Assembly: GCA_046706185.1 (NCBI GenBank)
Contig: JBJKPR010000062.1
Coordinates: 21,206 to 85,205 of the forward strand
Origin: JAJZXY01 sp046706185
GTDB taxonomy: Archaea; Thermoplasmatota; Thermoplasmata; Sysuiplasmatales; Sysuiplasmataceae
DNA length: 64,000 nucleotides
Direction: 5' to 3'
The notes beneath the pieces are model-generated. The model ran no database searches. It was not told the DNA's origin and saw only the letters and a list, made by a program, of their open reading frames with translations. This document shows positions 50,505-59,784 of this stretch, one piece after another (positions within the stretch are counted from its first letter, which is position 1; each line of letters opens with the position of its first letter). A program made the position numbers and the translations under genes.

Positions 50505-51902
50505 TCAGTTCACCCCTTCAAGTATTGAAACAGTTACCGAGCTTCCTGTCCCGGCGTGAGAATGAATCGCGCCTCGCTTCGCGTTTTCAATCTGCAGCGT
50601 CCCGTCCCCGAAATGCTTCCTGATCGTACCCTGAAGCTGCCAGAGAGCGAATACGGCCTGCATGAGTCCTGTGGCACCCACAGGATGGCCGCAGGCAATC
50701 AGACCACCCGACGGGTTTATCGGAACAGCACCCGCCATCTTCGTGGGAAAACCGTAGTCCATCCCCTTGAGGAAAGGAGCGCCGCTTTCCACAAAGTCGT
50801 ATCCCTCACCGTACTTGCAGAGGCCCATGTCCTCGTACGTCTGCACTTCGGAAGAGGCGTATGCATCATGGAGCTCTATGAAGTCAAGATCCTTCATAGG
50901 GTCCTCAATGCCCGCGTGGCTGTATGCTTCGAGAGAGGCGGCCCTCCCGGCCCTGAATGAATGGACTCCCGGGTAATCCAGGCCCTCGTAATCCTCCCTG
51001 GCTTCATGCTTCATGAGGGGAACATCGCCGAACGGCCTGTCTGCGAGCCTCATCGTATCTGTCCCGCAGCCGACGCCTTTTATGAGCACAGGCTTGTCTG
51101 TCAGCCTGAATGCCTCCTCCTCGCTCGCTATTATGCCCACTGCAGCACCATCGCTCATTGTGCATATCATCTCCCGTGTAAGGGGATAGGATATCATCTC
51201 TGACTTCATTACATCATCTATCGTCAGCTTCTTCGGATACTGTGCATACGGATTGTGCATTGCGTTCAAATGGTTCTTCACCGAAACCATTGACAGTATC
51301 CTCGACGCCTCCCTGACAGCAAGCCGTTGTGCCTCCTTCTCATCCTTTACGTGACCGAAACGCCTCTTGCGCATGTACTCGTAGATGTGTCTTGTAACCA
51401 TCAGCGCATAGTAGCCGCTGTAGAATCCGCCGATGGGATAGTCAAAGTTCGTGTCAGATGCGAGCGCAATGAACTCGTTTCCCTTCCATGTCTGCACCCG
51501 CGACATAGTTTCGAACCCGGCAACGAGGCAGATGTCCATCCTGCCGGAGGCAACTGCCTCGAAACCTGCCTGAAAGACTTCACCGCCCGTAGCACCTCCC
51601 CACTCTATGCGCATGCTCCCTTTCGGATTTAGGCCAAGGTAGTCCTGAACCATGCTTGCAGCCTTCAGCTGCCTTGTGAAGTGATCCGAGAAATACGATA
51701 TTCGGGAGCCGTCAATTTCATCTCTTTTAAGCGAAGGGACATCCTTCAGGGCGTAATCATACGCCTTTTTCACCATTAGCCTGAAATCCATTTCCGGATG
51801 AGCCTTTTCGAATTTGGTGACACCGCCCGAAACCAGGTAAACCTTCCTGTTGAACGCCTTCTTCCCTAATGCAGACTGCCCATTGTCGCTGATAGAAATC
51901 AC
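50505..51902 (-). CDS. Thiolase-like protein lacking the nucleophilic cysteine
   Basis: 465 residues of the SCP2/thiolase fold. At the position of the acyl-accepting Cys (family ...EAACASGG) this protein reads EWGGATGG, with Gly103 in place of Cys. HDAYA (SCP2-type HDAF) and GGLIACGHPVGATG remain. Loss of this Cys with retention of the fold, plus a coupled DUF35 partner, recalls the Ltp2/ChsH2-DUF35 retro-aldolase and other thiolase-like proteins that do not form an acyl-enzyme. A claisen thiolase reaction is therefore unlikely. GTG 51902 follows a box A (TTTTTAACTATAAAT region, 51921-51936), leaderless; the frame to 51965 is rejected. Confidence 0.88.
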   Translation of the reverse strand: MISISDNGQSALGKKAFNRKVYLVSGGVTKFEKAHPEMDFRLMVKKAYDYALKDVPSLKRDEIDGSRISYFSDHFTRQLKAASMVQDYLGLNPKGSMRIEWGGATGGEVFQAGFEAVASGRMDICLVAGFETMSRVQTWKGNEFIALASDTNFDYPIGGFYSGYYALMVTRHIYEYMRKRRFGHVKDEKEAQRLAVREASRILSMVSVKNHLNAMHNPYAQYPKKLTIDDVMKSEMISYPLTREMICTMSDGAAVGIIASEEEAFRLTDKPVLIKGVGCGTDTMRLADRPFGDVPLMKHEAREDYEGLDYPGVHSFRAGRAASLEAYSHAGIEDPMKDLDFIELHDAYASSEVQTYEDMGLCKYGEGYDFVESGAPFLKGMDYGFPTKMAGAVPINPSGGLIACGHPVGATGLMQAVFALWQLQGTIRKHFGDGTLQIENAKRGAIHSHAGTGSSVTVSILEGVN

Positions 51903-51920
51903 CTGCTTGATGTAATACGA

Positions 51921-51936
51921 ATTTATAGTTAAAAAG
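51921..51936 (-). promoter_or_regulatory. Box A for the thiolase-like/DUF35 operon
   Basis: AT-rich TTTTTAACTATAAAT on the minus strand, ending about 19 nt before the GTG at 51902. Confidence 0.6.
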
Positions 51937-52036
51937 ATTGGAAAATCAGCAGTCTGGTGAGACAAAGATTAACATGTTTGCAAAATGCTGCAAACAGTCA
52001 ACCGGGCGCGCTCAACGGCCAAGATAGGCCTTTCCG

Positions 52037-53185
52037 TCAAATCCCGTTCAGAAGCTCACGCGCGATCACAATCTTGCGTATTTCTGTTGTGCCTGCACCT
52101 ATTTCAAGCAGTTTTGCATCCCTCATCAGCTTCTCAACCTTGAACTCACGCATGTAGCCGTACCCGCCCATTATCTGAACAGCCTCAAGTGCACTTCTCG
52201 TGGACGTTTCTGATGCGTACATGATTGCAGCCGCTGCCTCCTTGTTCTTCCGCTTGTCTTTCTGCAGGATCTGCAGTGCCTTGAGAATCAGAAGCCTGCT
52301 TGCTTCTATTCCAACATACATGTTTGCAATCTTCTCCTGTATCATTTCAAACTTTGAAATGGGGACACCGAACTGCCTTCTCTCCTTCGCATATGCCAGT
52401 GAAAGGTCCAGGCACTGTTCCTGTATTCCAAGTGAAATGCCGGCAAGGACCGCCCTTTCCACGCTCAGCCCAGACATCACTATGGACGCGGCTTCATTCT
52501 TTCCTCCGAGCATGGATGAGGAAGGAACTTTGCAAGAGTCGAAGAAAAGTTCCCCGGTCGGAGACCCCCTCATCCCCATTTTGTCGAATTTCCTCCCTGT
52601 CCGAAAGCCTTTATTGGAGGCGTCGACAACGAATGCACTTATCCCCTTCTGGCCGAGGGATGGTTCGGTCTTCGCATATACAAGAGCCATATCGGCCACA
52701 GGCGCATTGGTTATGAACGTCTTCGAACCGTTCAACAGGTAGTTGTCTCCGACTTGCTCCGCAGTTGTCTGCATTGAGAGAGAATCGGAGCCTGAGCCCG
52801 GTTCTGTGAGGGCGAGACAGCCTATCCATTCACCTCTTGACAGCTTCGGCGCATATGCTTCCCTCTGTTCTCTGCTGCCGTTGCGGAACAGGTTGTCGAG
52901 GCACAGATTGGAGTGAGCTCCGACAGAGAGGGCAAAAGCAGGCGAGATCCTTGCTAATTCCTCCAGACAGATAGCCTGTGAGACATAGTCTAGGCCAGAC
53001 CCGTCATATTCTGACGGTATGGTAATTCCAAGCATTCCTATCTTGCCCAGTTCGCGGAACAGATCTTCTGGAAAGTAGTCCTCCACGTCCATCCTTTCAG
53101 CGACCTTCGACAGATCATCCTGCGCGAATTTCCTTACCGTGGACCTGACCATTTCGTGCTCTTCGCTGAGTTCGAAGTTCATCAA
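52037..53185 (-). CDS. Acyl-CoA dehydrogenase
   Basis: 382 residues. ALTEPGSGSDS and YLLNGSKTFITNA bind FAD/substrate; GGYGYMREFKVEKLMRDAKLLEIGAGTTEIRKIVIAREL is the C-terminal signature, with Glu in the MREF segment at the usual MCAD catalytic position. SGLSVERAVLAG also resembles isovaleryl-CoA dehydrogenase helix G. It would pass electrons to the fused ETF at 1.9-3.7 kb. Same strand as, and upstream of, the thiolase-like pair, with about 130 bp between, so a shared acyl-CoA pathway is plausible. Confidence 0.95.
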   Translation of the reverse strand: MMNFELSEEHEMVRSTVRKFAQDDLSKVAERMDVEDYFPEDLFRELGKIGMLGITIPSEYDGSGLDYVSQAICLEELARISPAFALSVGAHSNLCLDNLFRNGSREQREAYAPKLSRGEWIGCLALTEPGSGSDSLSMQTTAEQVGDNYLLNGSKTFITNAPVADMALVYAKTEPSLGQKGISAFVVDASNKGFRTGRKFDKMGMRGSPTGELFFDSCKVPSSSMLGGKNEAASIVMSGLSVERAVLAGISLGIQEQCLDLSLAYAKERRQFGVPISKFEMIQEKIANMYVGIEASRLLILKALQILQKDKRKNKEAAAAIMYASETSTRSALEAVQIMGGYGYMREFKVEKLMRDAKLLEIGAGTTEIRKIVIARELLNGI

Positions 53186-53247
53186 GATTCACTCGACTCT
53201 GATTGGATTCCATAATTAAAATACTTGGAGAGGCAAAGCCCTTTCTG

Positions 53248-54174
53248 TCAGACCATGGATTTCCTAGTCCTCGGGTCGAGTATATCGCGCAGTGCGTCGC
53301 CGATGAGGCTAAATGCAAAGACCGAGAAGAAAATGGCAAAACCGGGAATGAGAGGCACCCACGGCTGCGTATATATGAGCCCCTGCCCCTGGTACACCAT
53401 GTTGCCCCACTCAGGTATCTGTGGCGGGACACCGACGCCCAGGAAGCTTAGTGTGGAGAATGTCAGTATCACCGTACCTATGTCCATTGTAAGGTAGATG
53501 AGGAGGGTGTCGAACACGTTACCGAATATATGCCTGCCGAGAATGATGAACTCCCTGGTCCCGCTTGCCCTTGCGGCCACCACATAAAGCTGGTTCTTGA
53601 CAACCAGTGTCTGGCCCCTTGCAAGCCTGGCGTACGATGCCCACCACACGACTGAAAGGGCCTCTATCGAATGAAGAATAGAAGGATGCAGAGCCACTGA
53701 TATGGATAGCGCAAGAATGAGGCTCGGAATTGAGAGGAATATGTCCGTGATCCTCATGATTACAGATTCGACTATCCCACCACGGAAACCGGCAATCATC
53801 CCGACTCCACCACCTATGAGCATCGCGAGTCCTGCAACACCGAACCCTATGCCCATGTCGAGGGGGGTCGCGGCAAGGACCCTTGAGAATATATCCCTCC
53901 CCAGCTCATCTGTGCCGAACAGATGTGAAAGGCTCGGAAAGGACAGGGGTGCGCCTGTATTTTGGGCAAGCGGCGGATAGGGAAGAACATGGTTACCCCC
54001 AATAAAGACAACCAGTGCGACCGCGAGATAAAGGAAGGCAAGCACAAAGCCAAGCATTGAAAGCGGGCTTGTCTTCAGAATTCTCCAGGCCGAAGCAGCA
54101 GTTTCCCTTAGATGGGCAGAAAGGGCGGATCTGCTGACCTCGGTGCCTTCCTGGACGGCGACTGTCATGTCCAC
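53248..54174 (-). CDS. dppC: Peptide/nickel ABC transporter permease DppC-like
   Basis: 308 residues with six helices and the EAA loop EFIILGRHIFGNVFDTLL (about 214-231) that contacts the ATPase. The N-terminal part has HVLPYPPLAQ...LFGTDELGRDIFSRVL, typical of OppC/DppC. It overlaps the permease-B gene by 10 nt. The ATPases DppD/DppF are not in this window. Confidence 0.94.
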   Translation of the reverse strand: MDMTVAVQEGTEVSRSALSAHLRETAASAWRILKTSPLSMLGFVLAFLYLAVALVVFIGGNHVLPYPPLAQNTGAPLSFPSLSHLFGTDELGRDIFSRVLAATPLDMGIGFGVAGLAMLIGGGVGMIAGFRGGIVESVIMRITDIFLSIPSLILALSISVALHPSILHSIEALSVVWWASYARLARGQTLVVKNQLYVVAARASGTREFIILGRHIFGNVFDTLLIYLTMDIGTVILTFSTLSFLGVGVPPQIPEWGNMVYQGQGLIYTQPWVPLIPGFAIFFSVFAFSLIGDALRDILDPRTRKSMV

Positions 54175-55139
54175 TCCACCCTTGGGTCAAGCAGTGCATA
54201 AAGTATATCTGCGATCAGGTTCGAAAGTATCACCCCGATTGAAAAAACGACTGTCACCCCTATGATGGCAGGGAAATTGCTCCGGAGGACTGCATCGTAC
54301 GCATAGCTCCCAATTCCAGGCCAGCCAAACACCTCCTCCACAACCACAGTACCTGACAGGAGATACCCGGTGAGAAGCGCCAGTACCGTGACGGTGGATA
54401 TGAGGGCATTTCTCAGGGCGTGTTTGTACACGACAACGAATTCTCCAAGCCCCTTCGACCTTGCAGACTTAACATAGTCGAGAGGAAAGACTTCCAGCAT
54501 GGATGACCTGGTCATCCTCGTTGCTATGCCGAAGTTTAGGAATGCGAGAGATGTTGCTGGAAGGATGAGATGTTCGACGGAGCTTACAAAATCCTGCAGG
54601 TTGCCGGCAAGGAGGCTGTCCACAACAGGCATTCCCGTCACAACTGGAGGAAGTGCGAGAGAAGGGTCAATCATACCGTGCGCGGGAAGAACCCTGAGAT
54701 AGGCTGTGAAGACCAGGCTCAGCACGATTGCGCCTAGAAAGGAGGGAGTGGCCCAGCCGCTAAGGTAGAAGGCACGAATGGCATGGTCTGTTGCCCTCCC
54801 ACTCCTCGAGGCGGCCAACGCACCGAGAGGTATGCCTACAACTATCATAATCAGGAGCGAGGCGAGGACGAGTTCAAGCGTGGCAGGAAAGCGGGCAAGT
54901 ATCTGACTGAGAATGGAGGCGCCGGTGGTGGGGTCGTAGCCCAGGTTGCCTGTAAAGACGCCATACATGTAGTAGTAGTATTGAACATAATAAGGCTGGT
55001 TCAGATGATACAGCGCAATGATCTCGTTGACACGTACCTGGGAAGCCCTCCTGCCTGCCCACAGGTACGCGGGGTCAGGTGCCATTATGTGAGAAGCGAA
55101 GAATGTTATGAAGGTGACGCCCAAGACGAGAAGGAACAT
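54165..55139 (-). CDS. dppB: Peptide/nickel ABC transporter permease DppB-like
   Basis: 324 residues from ATG 55139, with six helices and EAA loop SARSKGLGEFVVVYKHALRNAL. This start is about ten residues short of the usual DppB N-terminus; upstream in-frame codons give IFILKRVAV, the normal beginning. A box A (TATATAAA, about 55188-55196) predicts a transcript start near 55167, at ATT 55169. The true start may thus be ATT 55169 on a leaderless mRNA. Couples with dppC downstream. Confidence 0.92.
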   Translation of the reverse strand: MFLLVLGVTFITFFASHIMAPDPAYLWAGRRASQVRVNEIIALYHLNQPYYVQYYYYMYGVFTGNLGYDPTTGASILSQILARFPATLELVLASLLIMIVVGIPLGALAASRSGRATDHAIRAFYLSGWATPSFLGAIVLSLVFTAYLRVLPAHGMIDPSLALPPVVTGMPVVDSLLAGNLQDFVSSVEHLILPATSLAFLNFGIATRMTRSSMLEVFPLDYVKSARSKGLGEFVVVYKHALRNALISTVTVLALLTGYLLSGTVVVEEVFGWPGIGSYAYDAVLRSNFPAIIGVTVVFSIGVILSNLIADILYALLDPRVEWT

Positions 55140-55284
55140 TACAGCTACCCGTTTGAGTATGAAGATAATGAGATCCTCTGCGTTTCTCTTTATATACTAC
55201 CACCAGCGCATTTTCGACCCAGCCAGGGCACGCGGTGTCGTGATTAGGCAACCGTCCCTTTATTACTTGTGAAAGGGGAATTGC

Positions 55285-57078
55285 TCATGTGAGGTACAGC
55301 GTGTTGTAGTACATGACGAAGTTCGGATATCCGCTTCCCATCGGGTTGAAGACCATTCCCTGCAGTCCCTGCCTGTAGATGGTGAAAACTTCAGGGATCA
55401 CGAGCCAACCGCAGTAATAGTTGTTGTACATCAGAGCTGTCATGTTCGCATAGTCCTGCGACCTTACAGTCGGGCTGATGTCGGATGCCGCGGTGTACAC
55501 AAGGTTGATCAGGTTGGACAGGTTAGTGTCATTTGCTGCAAGCGAGAAGTTGTTTCCGAATGTGGTCAGTTGAGCCGGGCTTCCGTAGGTTGCTGCTATC
55601 TCCTGTGTGTAGTCATCCGGAGAGACGTAGTCTGCTGTGTAGTAATCTATGCCTATCGGATACTGGGATGCATTACCTCCCGGATAGGTGACGAGGCTCC
55701 AGTACTGTGTATCGGTCACGCCGCCGTTCAGTGTGATGTTTATACCTATCTGGAGGAGATCCTGCTGTATCAACTGCGCAGCCAGGACAAAGTCATTGCT
55801 GTTTTCATAGAGGAAATTGAAGCTGCCTGGAAGTCCGTTTGGATAGCCTGCTGCAGCCATTTCCTGCTTTGCGAGCTGCAGATTGTACTGATAGGGAGAA
55901 AGGTTCCCTGGATTGTAGTCCGGGAAACCGGACGGGACAGGCCCCACCCATTGAGATGCATAGCCGCCAAATGCCTCGCTTATTATGGCGGAATAGTTGA
56001 TGGCGTGTATAATCGCCGCTCTCACATCCTTTATGTTGAAATAAGGAGAGCTCAGGTTGAAGTAGAGATACCACGCGCCCTGGGTTGAACCGTAAATGGT
56101 AGAGGTGTTTTCAACGACCACACCGCTAGCCCCCTTGAGAGAGTTGATTATCGTGGGGGAAAAACTGAACCCCATCATCTGAGCTGTCCCTGCCTTCATT
56201 GATGATATCGCGCTAGCTGCTTCAGCGACACTGCTGATCACGACGTTCTCCTTCGCGGGAGCTATTGCGTTGTTCAGCTGAGACTTTGAAAGGTTGTTTG
56301 CCCAGTAACTCTTGCTTATCTGAAGAGAGATGCTCTGCCCCTGTATCCATTGCGCCATTACATACTGACCTGTGCCCATCGCATGGTCGTAAAGGTAGGT
56401 GTTTGGCTGGTTCGGGATGACGCCTCCGTGAGCATTAACATAAATGGGGTCAACTGCAGCGGAGATCGGAGTAACCAGTGTCTGAAGGAAGAATGCATAA
56501 GGGTAAGGACCAAGGTATCCTCCGCCGATCGTGATGTGAAGAACATACTTGCTTACAACATAGACTGAATTGCTCGTGTTCTCCATTACAGCCAGTTCTG
56601 AGGAGGTTGGGCTGGTGAAATTAGTGCTGTTCAGGAAGTTCGGACCTATTGTCTCGTTCAGGTTTTGCTCGAGTACGAATGCCTCACTCTGGTTCATCAG
56701 CATCGACCTGTAAATGCTGTACCACATGACGTAGGCATTGAATGGATCGCCGTTGGAGAAGGTAACATTCTGCCTGAGATTGAATGTCCAGTTCATGCCG
56801 TCGGGTGTTGACGACCAGCTCGAGGCTAAAACGCCAACAAACTTTGTGACTGACGAATTATCGTATGAAACAAGGTTCTGATAGATCTGCTGATTGACGC
56901 CCCACCCCGGTGTGGTAGCTGTCACGGCCGGATCTAGGCTGTCGGGGAGGCTCTGTGCCACTACATTCAGCGTCTTGCTTGTCTGGGCAGGTGGCCTCGT
57001 CAGTATGTAGCCAACAGAACCTGCGATTATCAGAACAATCACAATCAGGATGATAACAATCTTCGTGGCGTTCTTCAT
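55285..57078 (-). CDS. Family 5 extracellular substrate-binding protein (peptide-binding)
   Basis: 597 residues. An N-terminal membrane anchor (IVIILIVIVLIIAGSVGYIL, about 7-26) without lipobox Cys is followed by the SBP_bac_5 domain (VVAQSLPDSLDPAVT, WTFNLRQNVTFSNGDPFNAYV, IDYYTADYVSPDDY). Many Asn-x-Ser/Thr sites suggest N-glycosylation outside the cell. It binds peptides or other solutes for the DppBC permeases. ATG 57078 has GGGGGG just upstream; ATG 57129 lies inside the box A (TATAAAC, 57129-57135) and is rejected. Confidence 0.94.
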   Translation of the reverse strand: MKNATKIVIILIVIVLIIAGSVGYILTRPPAQTSKTLNVVAQSLPDSLDPAVTATTPGWGVNQQIYQNLVSYDNSSVTKFVGVLASSWSSTPDGMNWTFNLRQNVTFSNGDPFNAYVMWYSIYRSMLMNQSEAFVLEQNLNETIGPNFLNSTNFTSPTSSELAVMENTSNSVYVVSKYVLHITIGGGYLGPYPYAFFLQTLVTPISAAVDPIYVNAHGGVIPNQPNTYLYDHAMGTGQYVMAQWIQGQSISLQISKSYWANNLSKSQLNNAIAPAKENVVISSVAEAASAISSMKAGTAQMMGFSFSPTIINSLKGASGVVVENTSTIYGSTQGAWYLYFNLSSPYFNIKDVRAAIIHAINYSAIISEAFGGYASQWVGPVPSGFPDYNPGNLSPYQYNLQLAKQEMAAAGYPNGLPGSFNFLYENSNDFVLAAQLIQQDLLQIGINITLNGGVTDTQYWSLVTYPGGNASQYPIGIDYYTADYVSPDDYTQEIAATYGSPAQLTTFGNNFSLAANDTNLSNLINLVYTAASDISPTVRSQDYANMTALMYNNYYCGWLVIPEVFTIYRQGLQGMVFNPMGSGYPNFVMYYNTLYLT

Positions 57079-57128
57079 ATGTTGCCCCCCGGTGCCAACA
57101 GTTGGCGGGGCAAATTGAGATGTCGACA

Positions 57129-57135
57129 TATAAAC
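57129..57135 (-). promoter_or_regulatory. Box A for the substrate-binding protein gene
   Basis: GTTTATA on the minus strand, about 50 nt before ATG 57078; gives a leader of about 25 nt with a Shine-Dalgarno run. Confidence 0.55.
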
Positions 57136-57289
57136 TTTTGTAGGGACCTGAAGAGTTATTGTTCCATGTGATTAGAGCTTATACACACATCGTTTAGCAA
57201 GCCCCCGAGAATTACGAACAATTTTCACAAGCGATGCGTGAAAATTAGAAAAAGTTTCAAACATTGCAGAATGAAGCTGACTCTCTTAT

Positions 57290-58816
57290 TCAGGATGAAT
57301 CTCCATATGTAGTGTAATGCCATGCTTTTCTCTTATCGCCTGTTATGTCAACATACACATGCTTGATCTGCGTATAGTCTTCAAGCGAATACACGGACAT
57401 ATCCTTGCCGAAGCCCGACTGCTTGAAACCACCGTGAGGCATTTCAGATGTTATTGGCAGATGGTCATTCACCTGGACAGCGCCAAATCTGAGCCTGGCT
57501 GACAGTACCATTGCCTTCCCCACGTCCCTTGTCCACACTGAGCTGTGCAGCCCGTACACCGTGTCGTTGGCCTTCTCTATCACCTCGTCCATGTCCGAAA
57601 AACGAAGGACTGGGAGGACGGGGCCGAAGATCTCCTCTCTTGCTATCCGCATGTGCTGTTCAACGTTGCTGAATACGGTAGGTTCGAAGTAGAACCCTTT
57701 CTTGAGATTCTCAGGTCGGTGACCGCCGGTCTCAAGCCTGGCTCCCTCCTCCATGCCAAGCATGGCGTAATTCTCGACCTTCTCCCTGTGAGATTCGGAA
57801 ACAAGGGGACCCATGTCTGTTGTCCTCTCAAGCGGATTGCCCAGCCGCACCTTTCCTGTCTCCTCGATGAGGCGATCGACAAACTGCTTGTACACTTTCT
57901 CATGAACGTAGAACCTTGACGCCTGGGTGCAGTCCTGTCCCCCGTTGACATAACCGGCCGCTGCTGCGCCCCTTGCAGCAGCTTCTATATCCGCGTCGTC
58001 GAATACGACAAAGGGCGCCTTGCCTCCAAGCTCTAGATGAAGTTTCTTGAGCGTCGAGGCTCCGCGCTCCATTATCTTCTTGCCCGTTGCAGTGTCTCCG
58101 GTAAGCGAAATCATGTCCACTGAACTGCTTGAGACAAGCTCGTTCCCGATCTTTTCACCTGGGCCGGTTATAACATTCACCACCCCCTTCGGGAAACCAG
58201 CTCTTTCGCACAGTTCGGCAAACATTATCGTCGTCAGCGGTGTCACGCTGGCTGGCTTAAGTATTACAGTATTTCCAGTGGCCAGTGCGGGCCCCGCCTT
58301 CCATATTGCCATCATCCACGGATAATTCCACGGGGTAATCTGGCCAATGACGCCCACAGGCTCTCTTCTCACAAAGCTTGTCCCCGTCGCAAGGTACTCA
58401 TGCGCAGAAAGGCCCGAAAGTGTTCTGGCAGCCCCTGCATAAAAACGCAAATTGTCAACTGAAAATGGAAAATCACCTTCCCTTGACTGCTTTATTGTCT
58501 TTCCCTGGTTTCTCGATTCAAGCTCCGCAAGAGAATCCATCTCACTCTCGACAATTGATGCAAGATTGAACAGGACAAGCGACCGCTCAGAAGGGGACAT
58601 TTGTGGCCACTTTCCGTTGTCGAATGCGTTCCTCGCTGCATCGACAGCAGCCTTCACGTCGTTTATCCCGCACTTGGGTACCTCTGCGATGATTTCCTCA
58701 GTTGCGGGATTGATTACCTTCTGCCTTTCCCCACTGCTTGCCTCTACCCAATTTCCGTCGATATAGTTCTTGAAAAGTCTGACCTCGGACAAAGAATCAC
58801 ATTCCGGCGGGCACAT
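57290..58816 (-). CDS. Aldehyde dehydrogenase (aminobutyraldehyde/betaine aldehyde type)
   Basis: 508 residues of the ALDH superfamily. Catalytic Glu262 (LELGGKAP) and Cys296 (GQDCTQAS) are 34 residues apart as usual. TPWNYPWMM, PASVTPLTT and the C-terminal GFKQSGFGKDMSVYSLEDYTQ signature place it near gamma-aminobutyraldehyde and betaine aldehyde dehydrogenases; the true aldehyde is unknown. Box A (AAAAATATAT, 58853-58862) supports ATG 58816 over the longer frame to 58909. Confidence 0.93.
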   Translation of the reverse strand: MCPPECDSLSEVRLFKNYIDGNWVEASSGERQKVINPATEEIIAEVPKCGINDVKAAVDAARNAFDNGKWPQMSPSERSLVLFNLASIVESEMDSLAELESRNQGKTIKQSREGDFPFSVDNLRFYAGAARTLSGLSAHEYLATGTSFVRREPVGVIGQITPWNYPWMMAIWKAGPALATGNTVILKPASVTPLTTIMFAELCERAGFPKGVVNVITGPGEKIGNELVSSSSVDMISLTGDTATGKKIMERGASTLKKLHLELGGKAPFVVFDDADIEAAARGAAAAGYVNGGQDCTQASRFYVHEKVYKQFVDRLIEETGKVRLGNPLERTTDMGPLVSESHREKVENYAMLGMEEGARLETGGHRPENLKKGFYFEPTVFSNVEQHMRIAREEIFGPVLPVLRFSDMDEVIEKANDTVYGLHSSVWTRDVGKAMVLSARLRFGAVQVNDHLPITSEMPHGGFKQSGFGKDMSVYSLEDYTQIKHVYVDITGDKRKAWHYTTYGDSS

Positions 58817-59075
58817 CTGCCCGACTTGAATTAGGTAGATTGATTCAACCTGATATATTTTTGCGGGCCTGCCATGACAACCGGCAGTTACTGCATGTAT
58901 TACATGCATTGTGCCTGTTCGCAGAACAATGTTCAGTATACACCATCAATATCTAACGTATGTCCATTTTACTGCCGGTTGGTTTCACATGCCCATTCCC
59001 GAGAGTAAGCTCTCTCAGAAGGTGGCGATTTGGCTGTGCCTCACCAGATAGGAAATGGAATCGGATTATCATCTT

Positions 59076-59669
59076 TCAATCTGCGGCTCCTATAGGGACA
59101 TCATTGCCATTCAGCCACTCTGAAAGACGGTTCCACGCAGGTACCAGAAGGAGTAATACAAGAACAGTTGCGGCATTGCTTTCTGGTGCGTAGTTTATTG
59201 CCCATACCTGAAGAGGAATTGTCGACTGATTTGATGGAATGAAAAGTAACGGCAGCGCCATGAGCGGCATGGCAAAGGCCACTATGGCAATCGAGAGGAA
59301 TATGAATGCCACATACCTGCTTCTTTCACTGCTGAATGCGCCCTGTTTAGAGAGCCGCAGTGCAAATGTGACGTTCCAGGCGACAAGGGACGTGATGACA
59401 ATGGAGAAGAGTGTGTCGCCCACGAGTAGCATGAACATGAAATTCGACGATGGAGCCCACTCCAGACCGGAGTTGTAGAATGCGAAGAAAGAGCCTGTTT
59501 TCAGGAAAAAGTAAGGGTTCGGAGTACCTGTTGAATTCAAGAGAGGGTATATGCTTGTGTCATAGTGGATTATCATGCTGTTAGCATACGCAAACAGGAG
59601 CCAGTATGCAGCTGAGATGGCCGCCACAAGTGCGGAATAAAGAGTGTCTGACTTCTTCCTCGGTATCAT
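59076..59669 (-). CDS. Four-helix membrane protein, unknown
   Basis: 197 residues with hydrophobic helices at about 12-30, 78-100, 122-145 and 164-182, and a Tyr/Ser/Asn-rich extracytoplasmic loop (30-75). Not recognised. Last gene of the minus-strand membrane cluster headed by the NapH-like ferredoxin, 115 bp after the DUF1404-like gene. Confidence 0.7.
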   Translation of the reverse strand: MIPRKKSDTLYSALVAAISAAYWLLFAYANSMIIHYDTSIYPLLNSTGTPNPYFFLKTGSFFAFYNSGLEWAPSSNFMFMLLVGDTLFSIVITSLVAWNVTFALRLSKQGAFSSERSRYVAFIFLSIAIVAFAMPLMALPLLFIPSNQSTIPLQVWAINYAPESNAATVLVLLLLVPAWNRLSEWLNGNDVPIGAAD

Positions 59670-59784
59670 ACTACCAGCATCCTTCTGCGCTCATCGACTG
59701 ATACTGAGCACCGACAACAGGGTCGTTTGCCGCTCGATTGAGTAGACTCATCGGACACCCCGATATTAACCTGAGCCAGGGGGT

